Shown here: positions 25,665 through 36,877 of the stretch, in pieces | Position numbering within the stretch: position 1 is the stretch's first letter | Layout: each line of letters opens with the position of its first letter | Origin: Acidobacteriota bacterium | GTDB lineage: Bacteria; Acidobacteriota; Terriglobia; Terriglobales; Acidobacteriaceae | NCBI GenBank assembly: GCA_021790995.1 | Contig: JAJYFA010000003.1 | Coordinates: 1 to 64,000 of the forward strand | Reading direction: 5' to 3' | Length of the DNA: 64,000 nucleotides | Made by a program: the position numbers and the translations under genes | Notes under the pieces: generated by a model | The model's input: the letters and a program-made list of their open reading frames with translations, nothing else | Databases searched by the model: none | Told to the model about the DNA's origin: nothing

Positions 25665-26375
25665 ATGATCGTATCGCTTCTCGTTTTCGTCGTTATCGTA
25701 GCCCTCGCCCTGCCCGCGGCGCTGGTGCTGATTCCTTTCACGCTTTTGAGCGGTAACGTCAAGCCGCTCTATGCAACAGGCATCTGGATCGCCCGCGTTG
25801 GCATCCGCGCGGGTGGCATCCGCGTGCGTGTCGAAGGCCGCGAGAATGTGCCTGCCGGCCGCGCGTGCATCTTCATGGCCAACCACGTCTCAAACCTCGA
25901 CGCGCCCGCGCTCATCTCGAACCTCCCTGGCCGCACCTCGGTCTTTCTCAAACGTTCGCTCATGAAGCTGCCCATCCTGGGCTACGCGTTCAAGCTCGGC
26001 GAGTTCATCCCCGTCGACCGCGACGGCGACGCGGAAAGCGCGCGGCTCGCCGTCGCCGACGGCCTGCGCGTTCTCTCTGACGGTTTGCACATCACCACGT
26101 TTGTCGAGGGCAGGCGCTCGTCCGACGCGCGTCTACTGGCCTTCAAGAAAGGTCCGTTTTATCTCGCCAAAGACTCGGGTGCGCCCTGCATTCCCATCTC
26201 CATTTACGGAACGGAGCAGATTCTTCCGCGGGGAAGCTCGCGCATCCAGCCCGGCACGGCGCACGTCGTCTTCCATCCGCCGCTCGATCCGGCTAACTAC
26301 TCCACGCGCGAGGAGCTATCGGCGGCCGTCCGCGGCGCCATCGCCAGCGGCCTGCCGGAGTGGATGCGGGGATGA
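25665..26375 (+). CDS. Lysophospholipid acyltransferase (PlsC type), copy 2 with EGRR
   Basis: A 236-residue paralog of the preceding gene, starting 45 bp after it; both end with the same ASGLPEWMR pattern, so they arose by tandem duplication. Block I NHVSNLD is intact. Block III, EGTRS in copy 1, reads EGRRS here (DNA GAGGGCAGGCGC), a change in a motif that normally contacts the glycerol phosphate. This suggests altered acceptor specificity or reduced activity. The gene is convergent with the SPOR protein gene and only 8 bp separate their stop codons. Confidence 0.85.
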   Translation: MIVSLLVFVVIVALALPAALVLIPFTLLSGNVKPLYATGIWIARVGIRAGGIRVRVEGRENVPAGRACIFMANHVSNLDAPALISNLPGRTSVFLKRSLMKLPILGYAFKLGEFIPVDRDGDAESARLAVADGLRVLSDGLHITTFVEGRRSSDARLLAFKKGPFYLAKDSGAPCIPISIYGTEQILPRGSSRIQPGTAHVVFHPPLDPANYSTREELSAAVRGAIASGLPEWMRG

Positions 26376-26383
26376 GGCTGGAG

Positions 26384-27112
26384 TTACGGCTGAACCTCGG
26401 CGTTGTACCCATCGCCGAGCAGCCTGTTGCGCCAGCGGATGGCCTCGTCCTGGCTTGCGAAGGGCCCAATGCGCACGTGGATCAGCCCATCTACGGGATC
26501 GCGCGCGGCCGTCACCGAGTAGCCGTGCTGGCGCAGCGCCGTGGACAACACGTTGGCGTCGGCGGGATTCGACACAGCGGCAATCTGCACCCGCCACTGC
26601 GCCTGAGAGGGCAAAGCCGCATGAACGCTGGGCGTTGCCCCAGCCCGTGCAGTCGGCGCCGGGTAGCCCGCACCCGGCAGCGCGGGCCGCACCTGCTCTG
26701 AGCTGGCCGCGGACGCAGTTCCCGGAGCTGCGCCGCCCGGAGCATTCGCGACCGGCCCCGTCTGCGCTCCTGCCGGATTCGTGGTCGCGCCATTGCCGGG
26801 CGTAATCGGTGAGGGCGCTGTCCCGGCATCGCCCGGAAGCAGCGGCGGCGCGGGTGCTGTCTCTGCTGCCGAGGGCTTGGGAATCGCAGCGCTGCCCTGC
26901 AATGGCTCCTCATCGGGAGCCGCAGTCGGCGCTTTGGTCGCCACAGTGCGCGCCGTGCCGCGATGTCCCATCGCGTAACCTAAGCCAAAGCAGAACCCGC
27001 AAAGTAACACCAGTCCAAAGAAGAGTCCAAACAGCGCTCCGGTTCCGAGCGTCAGCTCGGTATCGCGCCGCGGCCGCTGAGTTGCTCGTTCATCGTCGAA
27101 GTATCCGCGCAT
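26384..27112 (-). CDS. SPOR-domain membrane protein
   Basis: A 242-residue protein with a short cytoplasmic part (RGYFDDERATQRPRR), one transmembrane helix at about 23-47 (FGLFFGLVLLCGFCFGLGYAM), a long Ala/Pro/Gly-rich periplasmic linker, and a C-terminal SPOR domain (VQIAAVSNPADANVLSTALRQHGYSV, VRIGPFASQDEAIRWRNRL). SPOR domains bind septal peptidoglycan lacking stem peptides, so it may act in division or wall remodelling. I chose the ATG at 27112. It follows the slipin gene by 75 bp and may be cotranscribed. Confidence 0.85.
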   Translation of the reverse strand: MRGYFDDERATQRPRRDTELTLGTGALFGLFFGLVLLCGFCFGLGYAMGHRGTARTVATKAPTAAPDEEPLQGSAAIPKPSAAETAPAPPLLPGDAGTAPSPITPGNGATTNPAGAQTGPVANAPGGAAPGTASAASSEQVRPALPGAGYPAPTARAGATPSVHAALPSQAQWRVQIAAVSNPADANVLSTALRQHGYSVTAARDPVDGLIHVRIGPFASQDEAIRWRNRLLGDGYNAEVQP

Positions 27113-27153
27113 AGAAAACTTGCAGCCCGCATCAGGCAGCAAAAGGCCACAGT

Positions 27154-27195
27154 TACAAGCTACAAGCTCCGAGCTGCCGGCTACAAGCTATTGGC
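27154..27195. repeat. Degenerate heptamer tandem array (STRR-like)
   Basis: Six 7-nt units in register: TACAAGC, TACAAGC, TCCGAGC, TGCCGGC, TACAAGC, TATTGGC. T at position 1 and GC at positions 6-7 are invariant. The array overlaps the slipin stop codon and extends into the 75-bp gap before the SPOR gene. It resembles the short tandemly repeated repetitive (STRR) sequences described in cyanobacteria. Confidence 0.75.
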
Positions 27196-27979
27196 TGCTC
27201 GTCTCCGTCTTGACCGCGCCCGACAGCTTGTTCAACAGCGTCATCATCTCCAGCGGCAGTGGGAAGACAATCGTGGTGTTCTTTTCCACGCCGATATCGG
27301 CCAGGGTCTGGAGATAGCGCAACTGCAAGGTCATGGGCTGGGTGGCCATCAGCGCCGCAGCGTCAACGAGCTTTTGCGCGGCAATAAACTCGCCTTCGGC
27401 GTGGATGATCTTCGACCGTTTTTCCCGCTCCGCCTCGGCCTGCTTGGCCATGGCGCGCAGCATCGACTCCGGCAGGTCGACCTGCTTGACTTCGACCGAG
27501 ACGACTTTGACGCCAAATGGCTCCGTGCGCTGGTCGATGATGGTTTGAATCCGCAGATTGAGCTTGTCGCGATGGCTTAACAACTCATCCAACTCCACCT
27601 CGCCCAGCACCGAGCGCAGAGTGGTCTGCGCCAGTTGCGAGGTCTGGTATACGTAGTTCGACACCTTGATCGCGGCCGCGTTCGGGTCCACCACGTAGAG
27701 CGTCACCACCGCGTTCACTTTGAGGGTGACGTTGTCACGAGTGATGATGTCCTGGGGCGGCACCTCCAGCACCTCCTGGCGCAGCGAGATGCGCACAATC
27801 TGGTCGATAGGCCGGAACACCAGAATGATGCCGGGGCCCTTGGCGACAGGCAGGGCCCGGCCTAGCCGGAAGATAACGCCGCGCTCGTACTCGCGGAGGA
27901 TCTTGATCGAGTTCAGCAGGTAGAGAACGACGATCGCAATGATAACCAGCATGGGTAGTGAAAGATCACCAATCGGCAT
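27188..27979 (-). CDS. Slipin (stomatin/SPFH-domain protein)
   Basis: A 263-residue SPFH/Band 7 protein with an N-terminal membrane helix ([18 protein letters not shown]), the stomatin core ([51 protein letters not shown]), and a C-terminal coiled-coil region ([23 protein letters not shown]). Slipins oligomerise in microdomains and pair with NfeD proteins, whose gene is just upstream. The ATG at 27979 has AAGGA 8 nt upstream; earlier starts would add a basic, non-conserved extension. The last codons lie in a heptamer repeat array. Confidence 0.9.
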   Translation of the reverse strand: MPIGDLSLPMLVIIAIVVLYLLNSIKILREYERGVIFRLGRALPVAKGPGIILVFRPIDQIVRISLRQEVLEVPPQDIITRDNVTLKVNAVVTLYVVDPNAAAIKVSNYVYQTSQLAQTTLRSVLGEVELDELLSHRDKLNLRIQTIIDQRTEPFGVKVVSVEVKQVDLPESMLRAMAKQAEAEREKRSKIIHAEGEFIAAQKLVDAAALMATQPMTLQLRYLQTLADIGVEKNTTIVFPLPLEMMTLLNKLSGAVKTETSSQ

Positions 27980-28130
27980 GGGACGTTCCTTTCCACTCAG
28001 CAGGGATTGTACTCCAATGCGGCGCGAACTCATGAAAAGACCGGAAATGAGGTCTTTCGCTGTCTGCGGTGGGTTCGATGGCGGGTAGGCCTTTCATGAA
28101 CACAAAGAAACAGGCAGGATCGCACCATGC

Positions 28131-29513
28131 TCACCCCTGCACGGACCGGCTGATCTCTGATCCCTGACCCGTGATCCCTGTTTCCTGCGGCTCCACCCTG
28201 AGCAGCATCTCGTCATGACCAACCACGCGCAGCGTCGCGCCTGCGGCCACGGGCGCACTGGTCTCCGCGCGCCAGATCTCGCCCTCCACCAGCACGTGTC
28301 CCTGCGGAGCGAGAGCTTCCATCGCCGTTGCCGTTGCGCCCACCATGGCATCGGCGCCGGTTCGCACCTTGCGCCTGCGCGCCCGCACGGCCAGCCGCAC
28401 CAGAAACCATGTGATCCCGCCAAAGGCCACGCTCACGCTCAGCGCGACCCAGGGACTCACGCGCAACTGCGGAATGGGCGCGGCCACCAGCGTCAGGGTG
28501 CCGAAGGTCAGGCACACGATTCCCGCGATAGCCAGCGCGCCGTGTCCTCCCACCTTGGCCTCGAGAATCAGCAGCACCATCGCACCCACCAGCAGCATCA
28601 CCGCGGTGTAGCGAATCGGCAGCAGATTTAGCGCAAAGATCGCCAGCAGCACCATCAACGTGCCCAGCGCGCCCGGCACAATCGTTCCCGGGGAATTGAA
28701 TTCGAGATAGATCAGCAGGGCCCCACCCACCAGGAACAGCAGCGCGATGTTGGGATCGACGAGCCAGCCCAGCAGCTCATCGCGCAGCGTAGGCTTGATC
28801 AGCACGATGCGGGCGCCGGCCACGTGCAGTGTCGTGGTTGATCCGTCCATACGCGTCACCGTGCGTCCATCGATCGCCCTCAGCAACTCGGCATCGCTGT
28901 TGGCAATCAGATCGATCAGGTGCTCATCGAGCGCCTCCTCGGCCGTGTAGGAGTGCGACGACTTCTCGGCTGCCTGTGCCGCATCCGCATTCCGCCCGCG
29001 CTTGGTCACGTAGGAGCGCATGAAGGCTTCCGCGTCGTTTTCCACCTTCTGCATCTCGATGTCGCCGGGCTTGCCCATCTCGAAGACCACGTGCGCCGCG
29101 CCAGCCTCAGTGCCCGGAGCCATGGCCGCCACATCGGCCGACTCAAGAATGAAAAAACCCGCCGAGCCCGCGCGCGCTCCCGGCGGCGCCACGTAGACAA
29201 TCACCGGCACGCGCGAGCGCAGAATGGCGCCGACCATCTCGCGCATCGAGTCCAGCAGGCCGCCGGGCGTATTCATCTCGATCAGCAGTGCCTGCGCTCC
29301 ATCGGAGCTGGCGCGCGCCAGGGCCCTCGTCAGCTCGTCGGCGCTAACCGGCTGAATGGTGTCGTCCAAAACCAGCTTGTCGACAACTGGCTGCTGTGCC
29401 GGCGTGGATTGAGCGGCACGCGCCTGCGCGCAAATGCCCACTCCCAGCACCGTCCACAATCCCGCCGCAATCAGCCCGGCGCTCGTCCAATTCCTTTGCA
29501 TCGCCTGTCTCAT
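28131..29513 (-). CDS. nfeD: NfeD long form (ClpP-class serine protease plus OB domain)
   Basis: A 460-residue membrane protease of the NfeD1b type. A signal/TM segment is followed by a ClpP-like periplasmic domain with Ser117 in the context RAGSAGFFI and the MAPGTEAGAA loop, then four to five transmembrane helices (about 250-375) and a C-terminal OB-fold (LVEGEIWRAETSAPVAAGATLRVV). Related archaeal proteases cut stomatin C-termini; the catalytic Lys cannot be assigned with certainty. The ATG at 29513 has GAGG 7 nt upstream. The slipin gene follows 151 bp downstream, the classical pairing. The last 15-20 codons are encoded by a period-7 repeat. Confidence 0.9.
   Translation of the reverse strand: MRQAMQRNWTSAGLIAAGLWTVLGVGICAQARAAQSTPAQQPVVDKLVLDDTIQPVSADELTRALARASSDGAQALLIEMNTPGGLLDSMREMVGAILRSRVPVIVYVAPPGARAGSAGFFILESADVAAMAPGTEAGAAHVVFEMGKPGDIEMQKVENDAEAFMRSYVTKRGRNADAAQAAEKSSHSYTAEEALDEHLIDLIANSDAELLRAIDGRTVTRMDGSTTTLHVAGARIVLIKPTLRDELLGWLVDPNIALLFLVGGALLIYLEFNSPGTIVPGALGTLMVLLAIFALNLLPIRYTAVMLLVGAMVLLILEAKVGGHGALAIAGIVCLTFGTLTLVAAPIPQLRVSPWVALSVSVAFGGITWFLVRLAVRARRRKVRTGADAMVGATATAMEALAPQGHVLVEGEIWRAETSAPVAAGATLRVVGHDEMLLRVEPQETGITGQGSEISRSVQG
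28151..28192. repeat. Heptamer tandem array inside the nfeD 3' end
   Basis: Six units in register: TGATCTC, TGATCCC, TGACCCG, TGATCCC, TGTTTCC, TGCGGCT. TG at positions 1-2 is invariant and TGATCCC is the consensus. The array encodes the C-terminal residues of NfeD (around QETGITGQGSEISRS). It has the same period as the array at 27154 but a different unit. Confidence 0.75.
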
Positions 29514-29530
29514 GGCTCGCCTCTTTCCCG

Positions 29531-29578
29531 GCTGACCTGCTGACTTGCCAACTCGCTGTCGATCCAGACCCGCTCACT
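29531..29578. repeat. Degenerate period-8 repeat between the TPR gene and nfeD
   Basis: Units GCTGACCT, GCTGACTT, GCCAACTC and GCTGTCGA follow in register, then decay. The array fills most of the 76-bp gap between the TPR gene end and the nfeD start. Confidence 0.5.
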
Positions 29579-29589
29579 CCGCAGCCCTT

Positions 29590-31305
29590 TTACTTCTGTC
29601 CCATCTTCGCCTGAATCTGCTTGAGAACTTCCTGCGCAGTCCGGTTCGCCGGATCGAGCTTCAGGGCGTCTTCGGCTTCGGCGCTGGCCGCAGTCAGATT
29701 TTCGGCCGTCAGATCCAGCTGCGCCAGCACAAGGTACGCATTGGCCGTCGGCCCCAGTTTTAACGACGCTTCAGCCTCCTTGCGGGCTTGCGCGCTGTCG
29801 CCGCTCGACGCGCGCACCTCTGCCAGTCCGGCGCGTGCTTCGGCGCTTCGCTCATCCGCGCGCACTGCCTCGTGATACAGCCTTTCAGCCTCAAGCAGGA
29901 GACCGCGATCGAGGAATCCCTTCGCCTGTGCGCACAGCGCCTGTGCCCGCTGTGGCGGATCGAGCGCCGCGAGACGCTGGGCGTTCATCTCATCCATCAT
30001 CGCGGCTGCCTGCTTAAACGCCGCCGCGTCGAAGGTTCGCACAATCCGTTCAAGCGGATCGCCGCTGGCCTCAGCGTCGGCTACGGCAACGGTCGCGCCA
30101 GATCCCGATTTTGCGCCTTGGGAAGCGGATTGGTTGGCTGCGCGGCCGCCTGTTTTTGTCTTCCATGCCGCCAGCAGCGCCTGCGCCTCGCTGTCGGTAG
30201 GCCGCAGCTTCAGGCACTGCGCCATCTCGGCTGTAGCTCCCTGCGTGTTTCCGTGCCGCTTCAGGCTCACCGCCAGGTTGAAGTGGTAATCAGCCTCATT
30301 TGGATCGGCAGCGGCCGCCTGAATAAACAGGGACGTGCCGTCCTTTCCCTGCCGGCTCACAGCCACGCCCTCGTTGTTCACCACCTCGGCCAGCGGCAAT
30401 ACCCGTGCCACGTCTGTAAACGCCTGCTGGGCCTGTGCGTAATCGCCCGAGAACAGCAGCGAAAGGCCCCGATAGAATCCGGCCTCCAGGCCGTCGGCCC
30501 CGTTGCGATCCACCCTGGCAAAGGCCGCTGCCGCCTCTTCGTACTGCTGCTGGTTGTAGTCCTCGCGGCCCAGCGCCATCCACGCCGAACCGAATCCGGG
30601 GCTCAACTTCACAGCCTGTTGCAGGTGGCGCAGGCGCTCGGCCTGGTCCGGCTCTGTGACGCCGCGAATGTACTGCTCAAACGCATCCACCCGGATCTGC
30701 CTGCCCGCGGCCACAAACGTCGCCTCGGCCACGCCGAACGTGGGATCGAGCTGCCGCGTCAGCTTCCACGCCAAGGCGCTGAAGATGCCCATCATGTCGC
30801 GCATCTCGCCCTGCGCAGTCACGGCCGGCAACATGCGCAGGTTCGGCACGTCCACCAGCGAAGCCGTGGCGGTCAGATTCGTTCCATCCACCGTGTAGCT
30901 GCCCACGACAATCGAGTCTGCGTCAAGCGTCTGCGCCAGTTTGATCGAGCTGGCCCTCGAAGGCTGAAAGCCCTGCGGCAACCCCAGATGATCCAGCGCG
31001 TACATGCGGTCGGCGCGGCTCGTCGGCTCAAATCCAGCCGAAGCGAAGCGCATGGTCAAAATCTCCGCCGCTGCCTCGCGCATCCAATCGAGGCTCGGCT
31101 GCCCCGTACGGTTGTCGAAGGGCAGCACCAGCAACACGCGCTCCCGGCCGGCGTCCTGGATCACGGAAGACCGCGCAGCGTTGCCCGCGGCATCCGCCTG
31201 TCCACGCGCAGCGTCTCCCAAAAACAGGAGGCAAGCCACCACCAGCGCGCCCTTCACAGCCATTCGGCCTGCCGCGCGCCATCGCATTTGCAATGCTTGA
31301 TTCAC
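29590..31305 (-). CDS. Exported TPR protein with FlgO/TolB-like N-terminal domain
   Basis: A 571-residue exported protein: signal peptide (GALVVACLLFLGDAARGQ), then an FlgO/TolB-N-like domain (RVLLVLPFDNRTGQPSLDWM, LAQTLDADSIVVGSYTVDG, TATASLVDVPNLR) followed by at least seven TPR-like helix pairs (about 230-560). Such proteins act as periplasmic scaffolds. The frame starts with GTG at 31305; a consensus TATAAT on the minus strand (31314-31319) lies so close that the mRNA may be nearly leaderless or translation may begin at the ATG at 31287. It precedes nfeD by 76 bp on the same strand. Exact role unknown. Confidence 0.75.
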   Translation of the reverse strand: MNQALQMRWRAAGRMAVKGALVVACLLFLGDAARGQADAAGNAARSSVIQDAGRERVLLVLPFDNRTGQPSLDWMREAAAEILTMRFASAGFEPTSRADRMYALDHLGLPQGFQPSRASSIKLAQTLDADSIVVGSYTVDGTNLTATASLVDVPNLRMLPAVTAQGEMRDMMGIFSALAWKLTRQLDPTFGVAEATFVAAGRQIRVDAFEQYIRGVTEPDQAERLRHLQQAVKLSPGFGSAWMALGREDYNQQQYEEAAAAFARVDRNGADGLEAGFYRGLSLLFSGDYAQAQQAFTDVARVLPLAEVVNNEGVAVSRQGKDGTSLFIQAAAADPNEADYHFNLAVSLKRHGNTQGATAEMAQCLKLRPTDSEAQALLAAWKTKTGGRAANQSASQGAKSGSGATVAVADAEASGDPLERIVRTFDAAAFKQAAAMMDEMNAQRLAALDPPQRAQALCAQAKGFLDRGLLLEAERLYHEAVRADERSAEARAGLAEVRASSGDSAQARKEAEASLKLGPTANAYLVLAQLDLTAENLTAASAEAEDALKLDPANRTAQEVLKQIQAKMGQK

Positions 31306-31313
31306 AAGAGAAA

Positions 31314-31319
31314 ATTATA
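31314..31319 (-). promoter_or_regulatory. Consensus -10 element for the TPR gene
   Basis: TATAAT on the minus strand, 8 bp upstream of the GTG at 31305. No good -35 is visible at 16-18 bp. The spacing implies an almost leaderless transcript. Confidence 0.4.
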
Positions 31320-31497
31320 GGCGGAATGGCGTTTCCCGGTGCGCCATCCCGGGCAGCAACGCCTGCGCAGCCTCCAGAAGACCATTGGAGACGTTCGATT
31401 TCGCCGGTATCATCGCAGCAGGGCTTCGCGATCCAACTCTCCTGTTCGTGCTCTCATGAGCCGCACGGCGCTGCGGAAAGCCGGCCACGCAGTCACC

Positions 31498-32694
31498 ATG
31501 GAAGCTCACGTCCAAACCGTCACCATGCTGTTGCTGGTAGCCGCCGTGGTGGCTCTGCTGACCCGGCGTCTCCGGCTGCCTTACAGCGTTGGCCTGGTGG
31601 CGGCAGGTATCGTTCTGGCGGCCATTCCAGCCGCGCCCAAGGTCGTCCTCACAAAGGATTTGCTCTTCTATGCGCTGCTGCCTCCGCTGCTTTTCGAGGC
31701 GGCGTTCCATATTCCCTGGGAGGAGATGCGCCGGAACTCTTCCCTTATCGCCGTTCTGGCAACGCTGGGCGTCATGTTGTCTGCCGGCCTCACTGCCGCC
31801 GGAATGCACTATCTCGTGCACTGGCAGTGGATCACCGCGCTCGTCTTCGGTGTGCTCATCGCGGCCACCGATCCGGTGTCGGTCATCGCCACTTTCAAAG
31901 AAGCCGGGACGCGCGGCCGATTGCGCCTGCTCATTGAATCGGAGAGTCTTCTCAACGACGGCACGGCAGCGGTCGCGTTCGGCGTTGTGGTCGCTATTGC
32001 CTCCGGCCAGCGGTTCGACGCTGCGCAGATCGCCGTTCGCCTTCTTACAACCGTTGGCGGCGGAATTCTTTGCGGAGGAATCGTCGCCACTCTGGCGCTT
32101 TTGCTCGCCGGACGGACCACGGACCACTTGGTGGAAACCGCCATGACGACCATCGCCGCCTACGGATCGTTTCTTCTCGCTGGCCATTTCGGATTTTCCG
32201 GCGTTCTGGCCACCATCACGGCGGGTCTACTTATTCGCAATTCCCGGTGGGCCAATACGATCTCGCCCCGCGGCAAAGAAGCTATCCTGACCTTTTGGGA
32301 GTACGCCGCATTTCTTGCAAACTCTTTTGTCTTTCTACTGATCGGGATGCACGAAGCCAGCCAGAATCTCCTGGCTGTGTGGCTGCCCGCGGTCGTGGCC
32401 ATCGCGCTTGTGACGCTGGCCCGCGCAGCCGCCATTTATCCCTGCTGCCTGCTCTTCGTCCGCTCGTCACTTCGCGTCAGCGCCAAGCATCAGCACATCT
32501 TGTTTTGGGGCGGGTTGCGCGGCGCATTGGCCCTTGCGCTCGCCCTGAGTCTTTCCGCCGATGTTCCCCTGTACGAAAGTGTGATCGGCGTCAGCTTTGC
32601 GGTTGTTGCCTTCTCGATCTTTGTGCAGGGCCTTACCATCTCGCCGCTTCTTCGCAGAATGGGAGAGATTCCAGGCGCGCGCCGTGAAAAGTGA
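31498..32694 (+). CDS. CPA1-family Na+/H+ antiporter
   Basis: A 398-residue cation:proton antiporter of the CPA1 (NhaP/YjcE-like) family with about 12 transmembrane helices. Hallmarks are the ion-binding stretch ATDPVSVIATFKEAG near 120 and the ESESLLNDGTA segment near 145, both intact, and GLRGALALALALS towards the end. It exports Na+ or K+ in exchange for protons. I chose the ATG at 31498 (MEAHVQTVTMLLLV), which puts the first helix at the N-terminus; an ATG at 31456 would add 14 residues. It is convergent with murJ, 14 bp apart. Confidence 0.85.
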   Translation: MEAHVQTVTMLLLVAAVVALLTRRLRLPYSVGLVAAGIVLAAIPAAPKVVLTKDLLFYALLPPLLFEAAFHIPWEEMRRNSSLIAVLATLGVMLSAGLTAAGMHYLVHWQWITALVFGVLIAATDPVSVIATFKEAGTRGRLRLLIESESLLNDGTAAVAFGVVVAIASGQRFDAAQIAVRLLTTVGGGILCGGIVATLALLLAGRTTDHLVETAMTTIAAYGSFLLAGHFGFSGVLATITAGLLIRNSRWANTISPRGKEAILTFWEYAAFLANSFVFLLIGMHEASQNLLAVWLPAVVAIALVTLARAAAIYPCCLLFVRSSLRVSAKHQHILFWGGLRGALALALALSLSADVPLYESVIGVSFAVVAFSIFVQGLTISPLLRRMGEIPGARREK

Positions 32695-32708
32695 ACGCGG
32701 AACGGCCT

Positions 32709-34400
32709 TCAACCGAGCCCCAGCCGGTTCATGGCAACGCGCGGCAGGGCCGAGCCGGATTTTTCCAGTGTCCACTTTGCTGCAAGAGCCCACACGGCGA
32801 CACCGGCGAGGAGGATGATTGCGTCCGTCCAATAGCGCGCGTGACGAAGCGCGGCCACAGCCGGCAGATGGTGCGCGAAAGCCGGGAGCCCCCATGCGAT
32901 CAGGCTCGCGGCGCCGCCTCCGGCGCAACCGGCCAGCAGGCAGCGGCCCATCTCGGCAAAATCGAGGCTGGCGAGCGAGACCATGTGCCGCTGGTGCAAC
33001 AACAGGCCAAGAGTCGCAGCCTGGAGAACGATGCCCAAGTCGGAGGCAATCGCCAATCCTGCAGCGCCCCAAGCGCTGTAACCGAGTCCGTACAGCGGAA
33101 AGGCGATTACGAGGATCACGGTGCTGGCCAGCATGGGAAGCCAGGTAATGCCCGCGGCATAGAACGCGCGGGCATAGATGGCCTGTGCAGACCACGCGAA
33201 AAGAGAGATCGTGTACAGGGCAAAGAACAATGCCGTCAAATCGACGTCGCCGGGCGCGAAATGGCCACCACCGAAGACCAGATCGACGATAGCGTGCGAG
33301 AGCGCAATCATGAGCGAAGAGCCAAGCAGACCCAATGCAATGACGCGCGAGACCGAGTTGGCGACTCCGGTGGCGAACTCGTAGCGTTTTTCCGCCGCCC
33401 ATAGCTGCGCGAAGAAGGGCATGGAGGCAACTCCGGCAGCAAGAGCCAACATCGACATGGGTGCGGAAAAGAGCTGCTTGGCGTTCGCCAGCCGCGTGAT
33501 ATCGCCGGTGCCGCGCGACGCATAAAAGCCGGCAAAATATTGATCGAGAAAAGGCAGGGTGAAGCCAAACATGAGCGGGAGTGTCATGTAGAGCCACATG
33601 CGGATGCCCGGATGACGAAGATCGATGCTCCAGCGATAGCGGATGCCCGCGTGCGCGGCTCCCCATGCGTTGATGACGAAAGAACCGAGGAAGAACCCTG
33701 CGGTAGCGCCGATGGCTAACGCGGAAATGCCAAGCCGGCGGTGAAGCATTACGCCGAACAGAATGATCGACAGGTTATAAAGGATCGGTGTCGCAGCCTG
33801 GTAGGCAAACTGCTTGCGAACCAGCAAAGGAGCTCCGAGCACGCTGCCGGCAAAGAGAAAAATCTGCGCGGGAAGCAAAATGCGCGTCATGTGAGCGCTA
33901 AGAGCAACCTGACTCGGCGGAAAACCGGGATTGGTCCAGCGAATGAAGGGCGCGGCAAGAAACATCAGAGCGATCGACGCGACCGCAAGCACGATGACCA
34001 TCAGGTTGAAAACAATGAAGAGTACCCGCTCGCCTTCGTCTTCTTCGCCGCGTTCGCGGTAGCGGTTGAGGATGGTAACGAAGGTGATGCTGACTGCGCC
34101 CCCGACGAGGAAATTATTCATCAGGTCGGGCAGGCGAAACGCAGCCATGTAGGCGTCGGTGTGCGGGCCTGCGCCGAAGATCCAGGCGATATATTTGCCG
34201 CGAGCCAGACCTACGAGGGCCGATGCAACGGAGGATGCCGCGAGCAGGACCGATGCGGAAAATGCGGAGTGAGCGTGCGTGGGACGAAGCGCGCTCAAAA
34301 GGCGCGCCCAAAGGGAGCGCGCGCGAGGCGACGGTTGTGTTTCCACCCCATCGGCAAGAACCTGTCGCTGGGGGGCAGGATTTGGAGACGAACTTGCCAC
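32709..34400 (-). CDS. murJ: Lipid II flippase MurJ (MVF family)
   Basis: A 563-residue polytopic protein of the MurJ/MviN family, which flips lipid II across the inner membrane for wall synthesis. Fourteen or so helices are visible; characteristic segments are ASALVGLARGKYIAWIFGAGPHTDAYMAAFRLPDLMNN near the N-terminus, RILLPAQIFLFAGSVLGAPLLVRKQFAYQAATPILYN, and FYAAGITWLPM. The frame stays open far upstream, but homology begins shortly after the GTG at 34400 (MASSSPNP), which lies 69 bp from the divergent prolyl oligopeptidase start; I therefore chose that GTG. A second GTG at 34346 is possible. Confidence 0.88.
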   Translation of the reverse strand: MASSSPNPAPQRQVLADGVETQPSPRARSLWARLLSALRPTHAHSAFSASVLLAASSVASALVGLARGKYIAWIFGAGPHTDAYMAAFRLPDLMNNFLVGGAVSITFVTILNRYRERGEEDEGERVLFIVFNLMVIVLAVASIALMFLAAPFIRWTNPGFPPSQVALSAHMTRILLPAQIFLFAGSVLGAPLLVRKQFAYQAATPILYNLSIILFGVMLHRRLGISALAIGATAGFFLGSFVINAWGAAHAGIRYRWSIDLRHPGIRMWLYMTLPLMFGFTLPFLDQYFAGFYASRGTGDITRLANAKQLFSAPMSMLALAAGVASMPFFAQLWAAEKRYEFATGVANSVSRVIALGLLGSSLMIALSHAIVDLVFGGGHFAPGDVDLTALFFALYTISLFAWSAQAIYARAFYAAGITWLPMLASTVILVIAFPLYGLGYSAWGAAGLAIASDLGIVLQAATLGLLLHQRHMVSLASLDFAEMGRCLLAGCAGGGAASLIAWGLPAFAHHLPAVAALRHARYWTDAIILLAGVAVWALAAKWTLEKSGSALPRVAMNRLGLG

Positions 34401-34469
34401 TGCTGTCGATTCTATAAGGACGCCTGCGGCGCGCGATAACCGATCTTTGCCGGCGCGTATGCTGTTGCC

Positions 34470-36608
<2,139 letters not shown>

Positions 36609-36877
36609 TCGCTGACCACCGTGTATGCCGTCGTGCGTACCCGGCGGAGGTTGTCCGAGCGTAACCTCACGGATTGGATATTTTCCCCGATAAGAGAGAC
36701 AAGGAATCCGCAGCCTCGCATGGAGCAAAGGCCGCCGCGATCTTGCTGCGCGAGAGCAACGGATGACGAACGCTGACCATACAAAGCGTTCGCATTGCTC
36801 ACCGTGAAGTGCAAGCGGAGCGTGAATCTCGAATCCATCGGGCGGCCGGATGGAATTTCATGGGCCTGGAGAAGACA
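36609..36877. other. Intergenic region upstream of the EAL gene
   Basis: About 270 bp between the oligopeptidase stop and the EAL gene start. I see no gene and no convincing promoter with both elements. Confidence 0.35.

Noticed and set aside
27154-28192. CRISPR array
   Set aside because: The repeats are 7-8 nt without spacers and there are no cas genes.
29788-31320. A 510-codon plus-strand frame opposite the TPR gene
   Set aside because: His/Arg/Leu-rich shadow frame; the minus strand has a signal peptide and regular TPR repeats.
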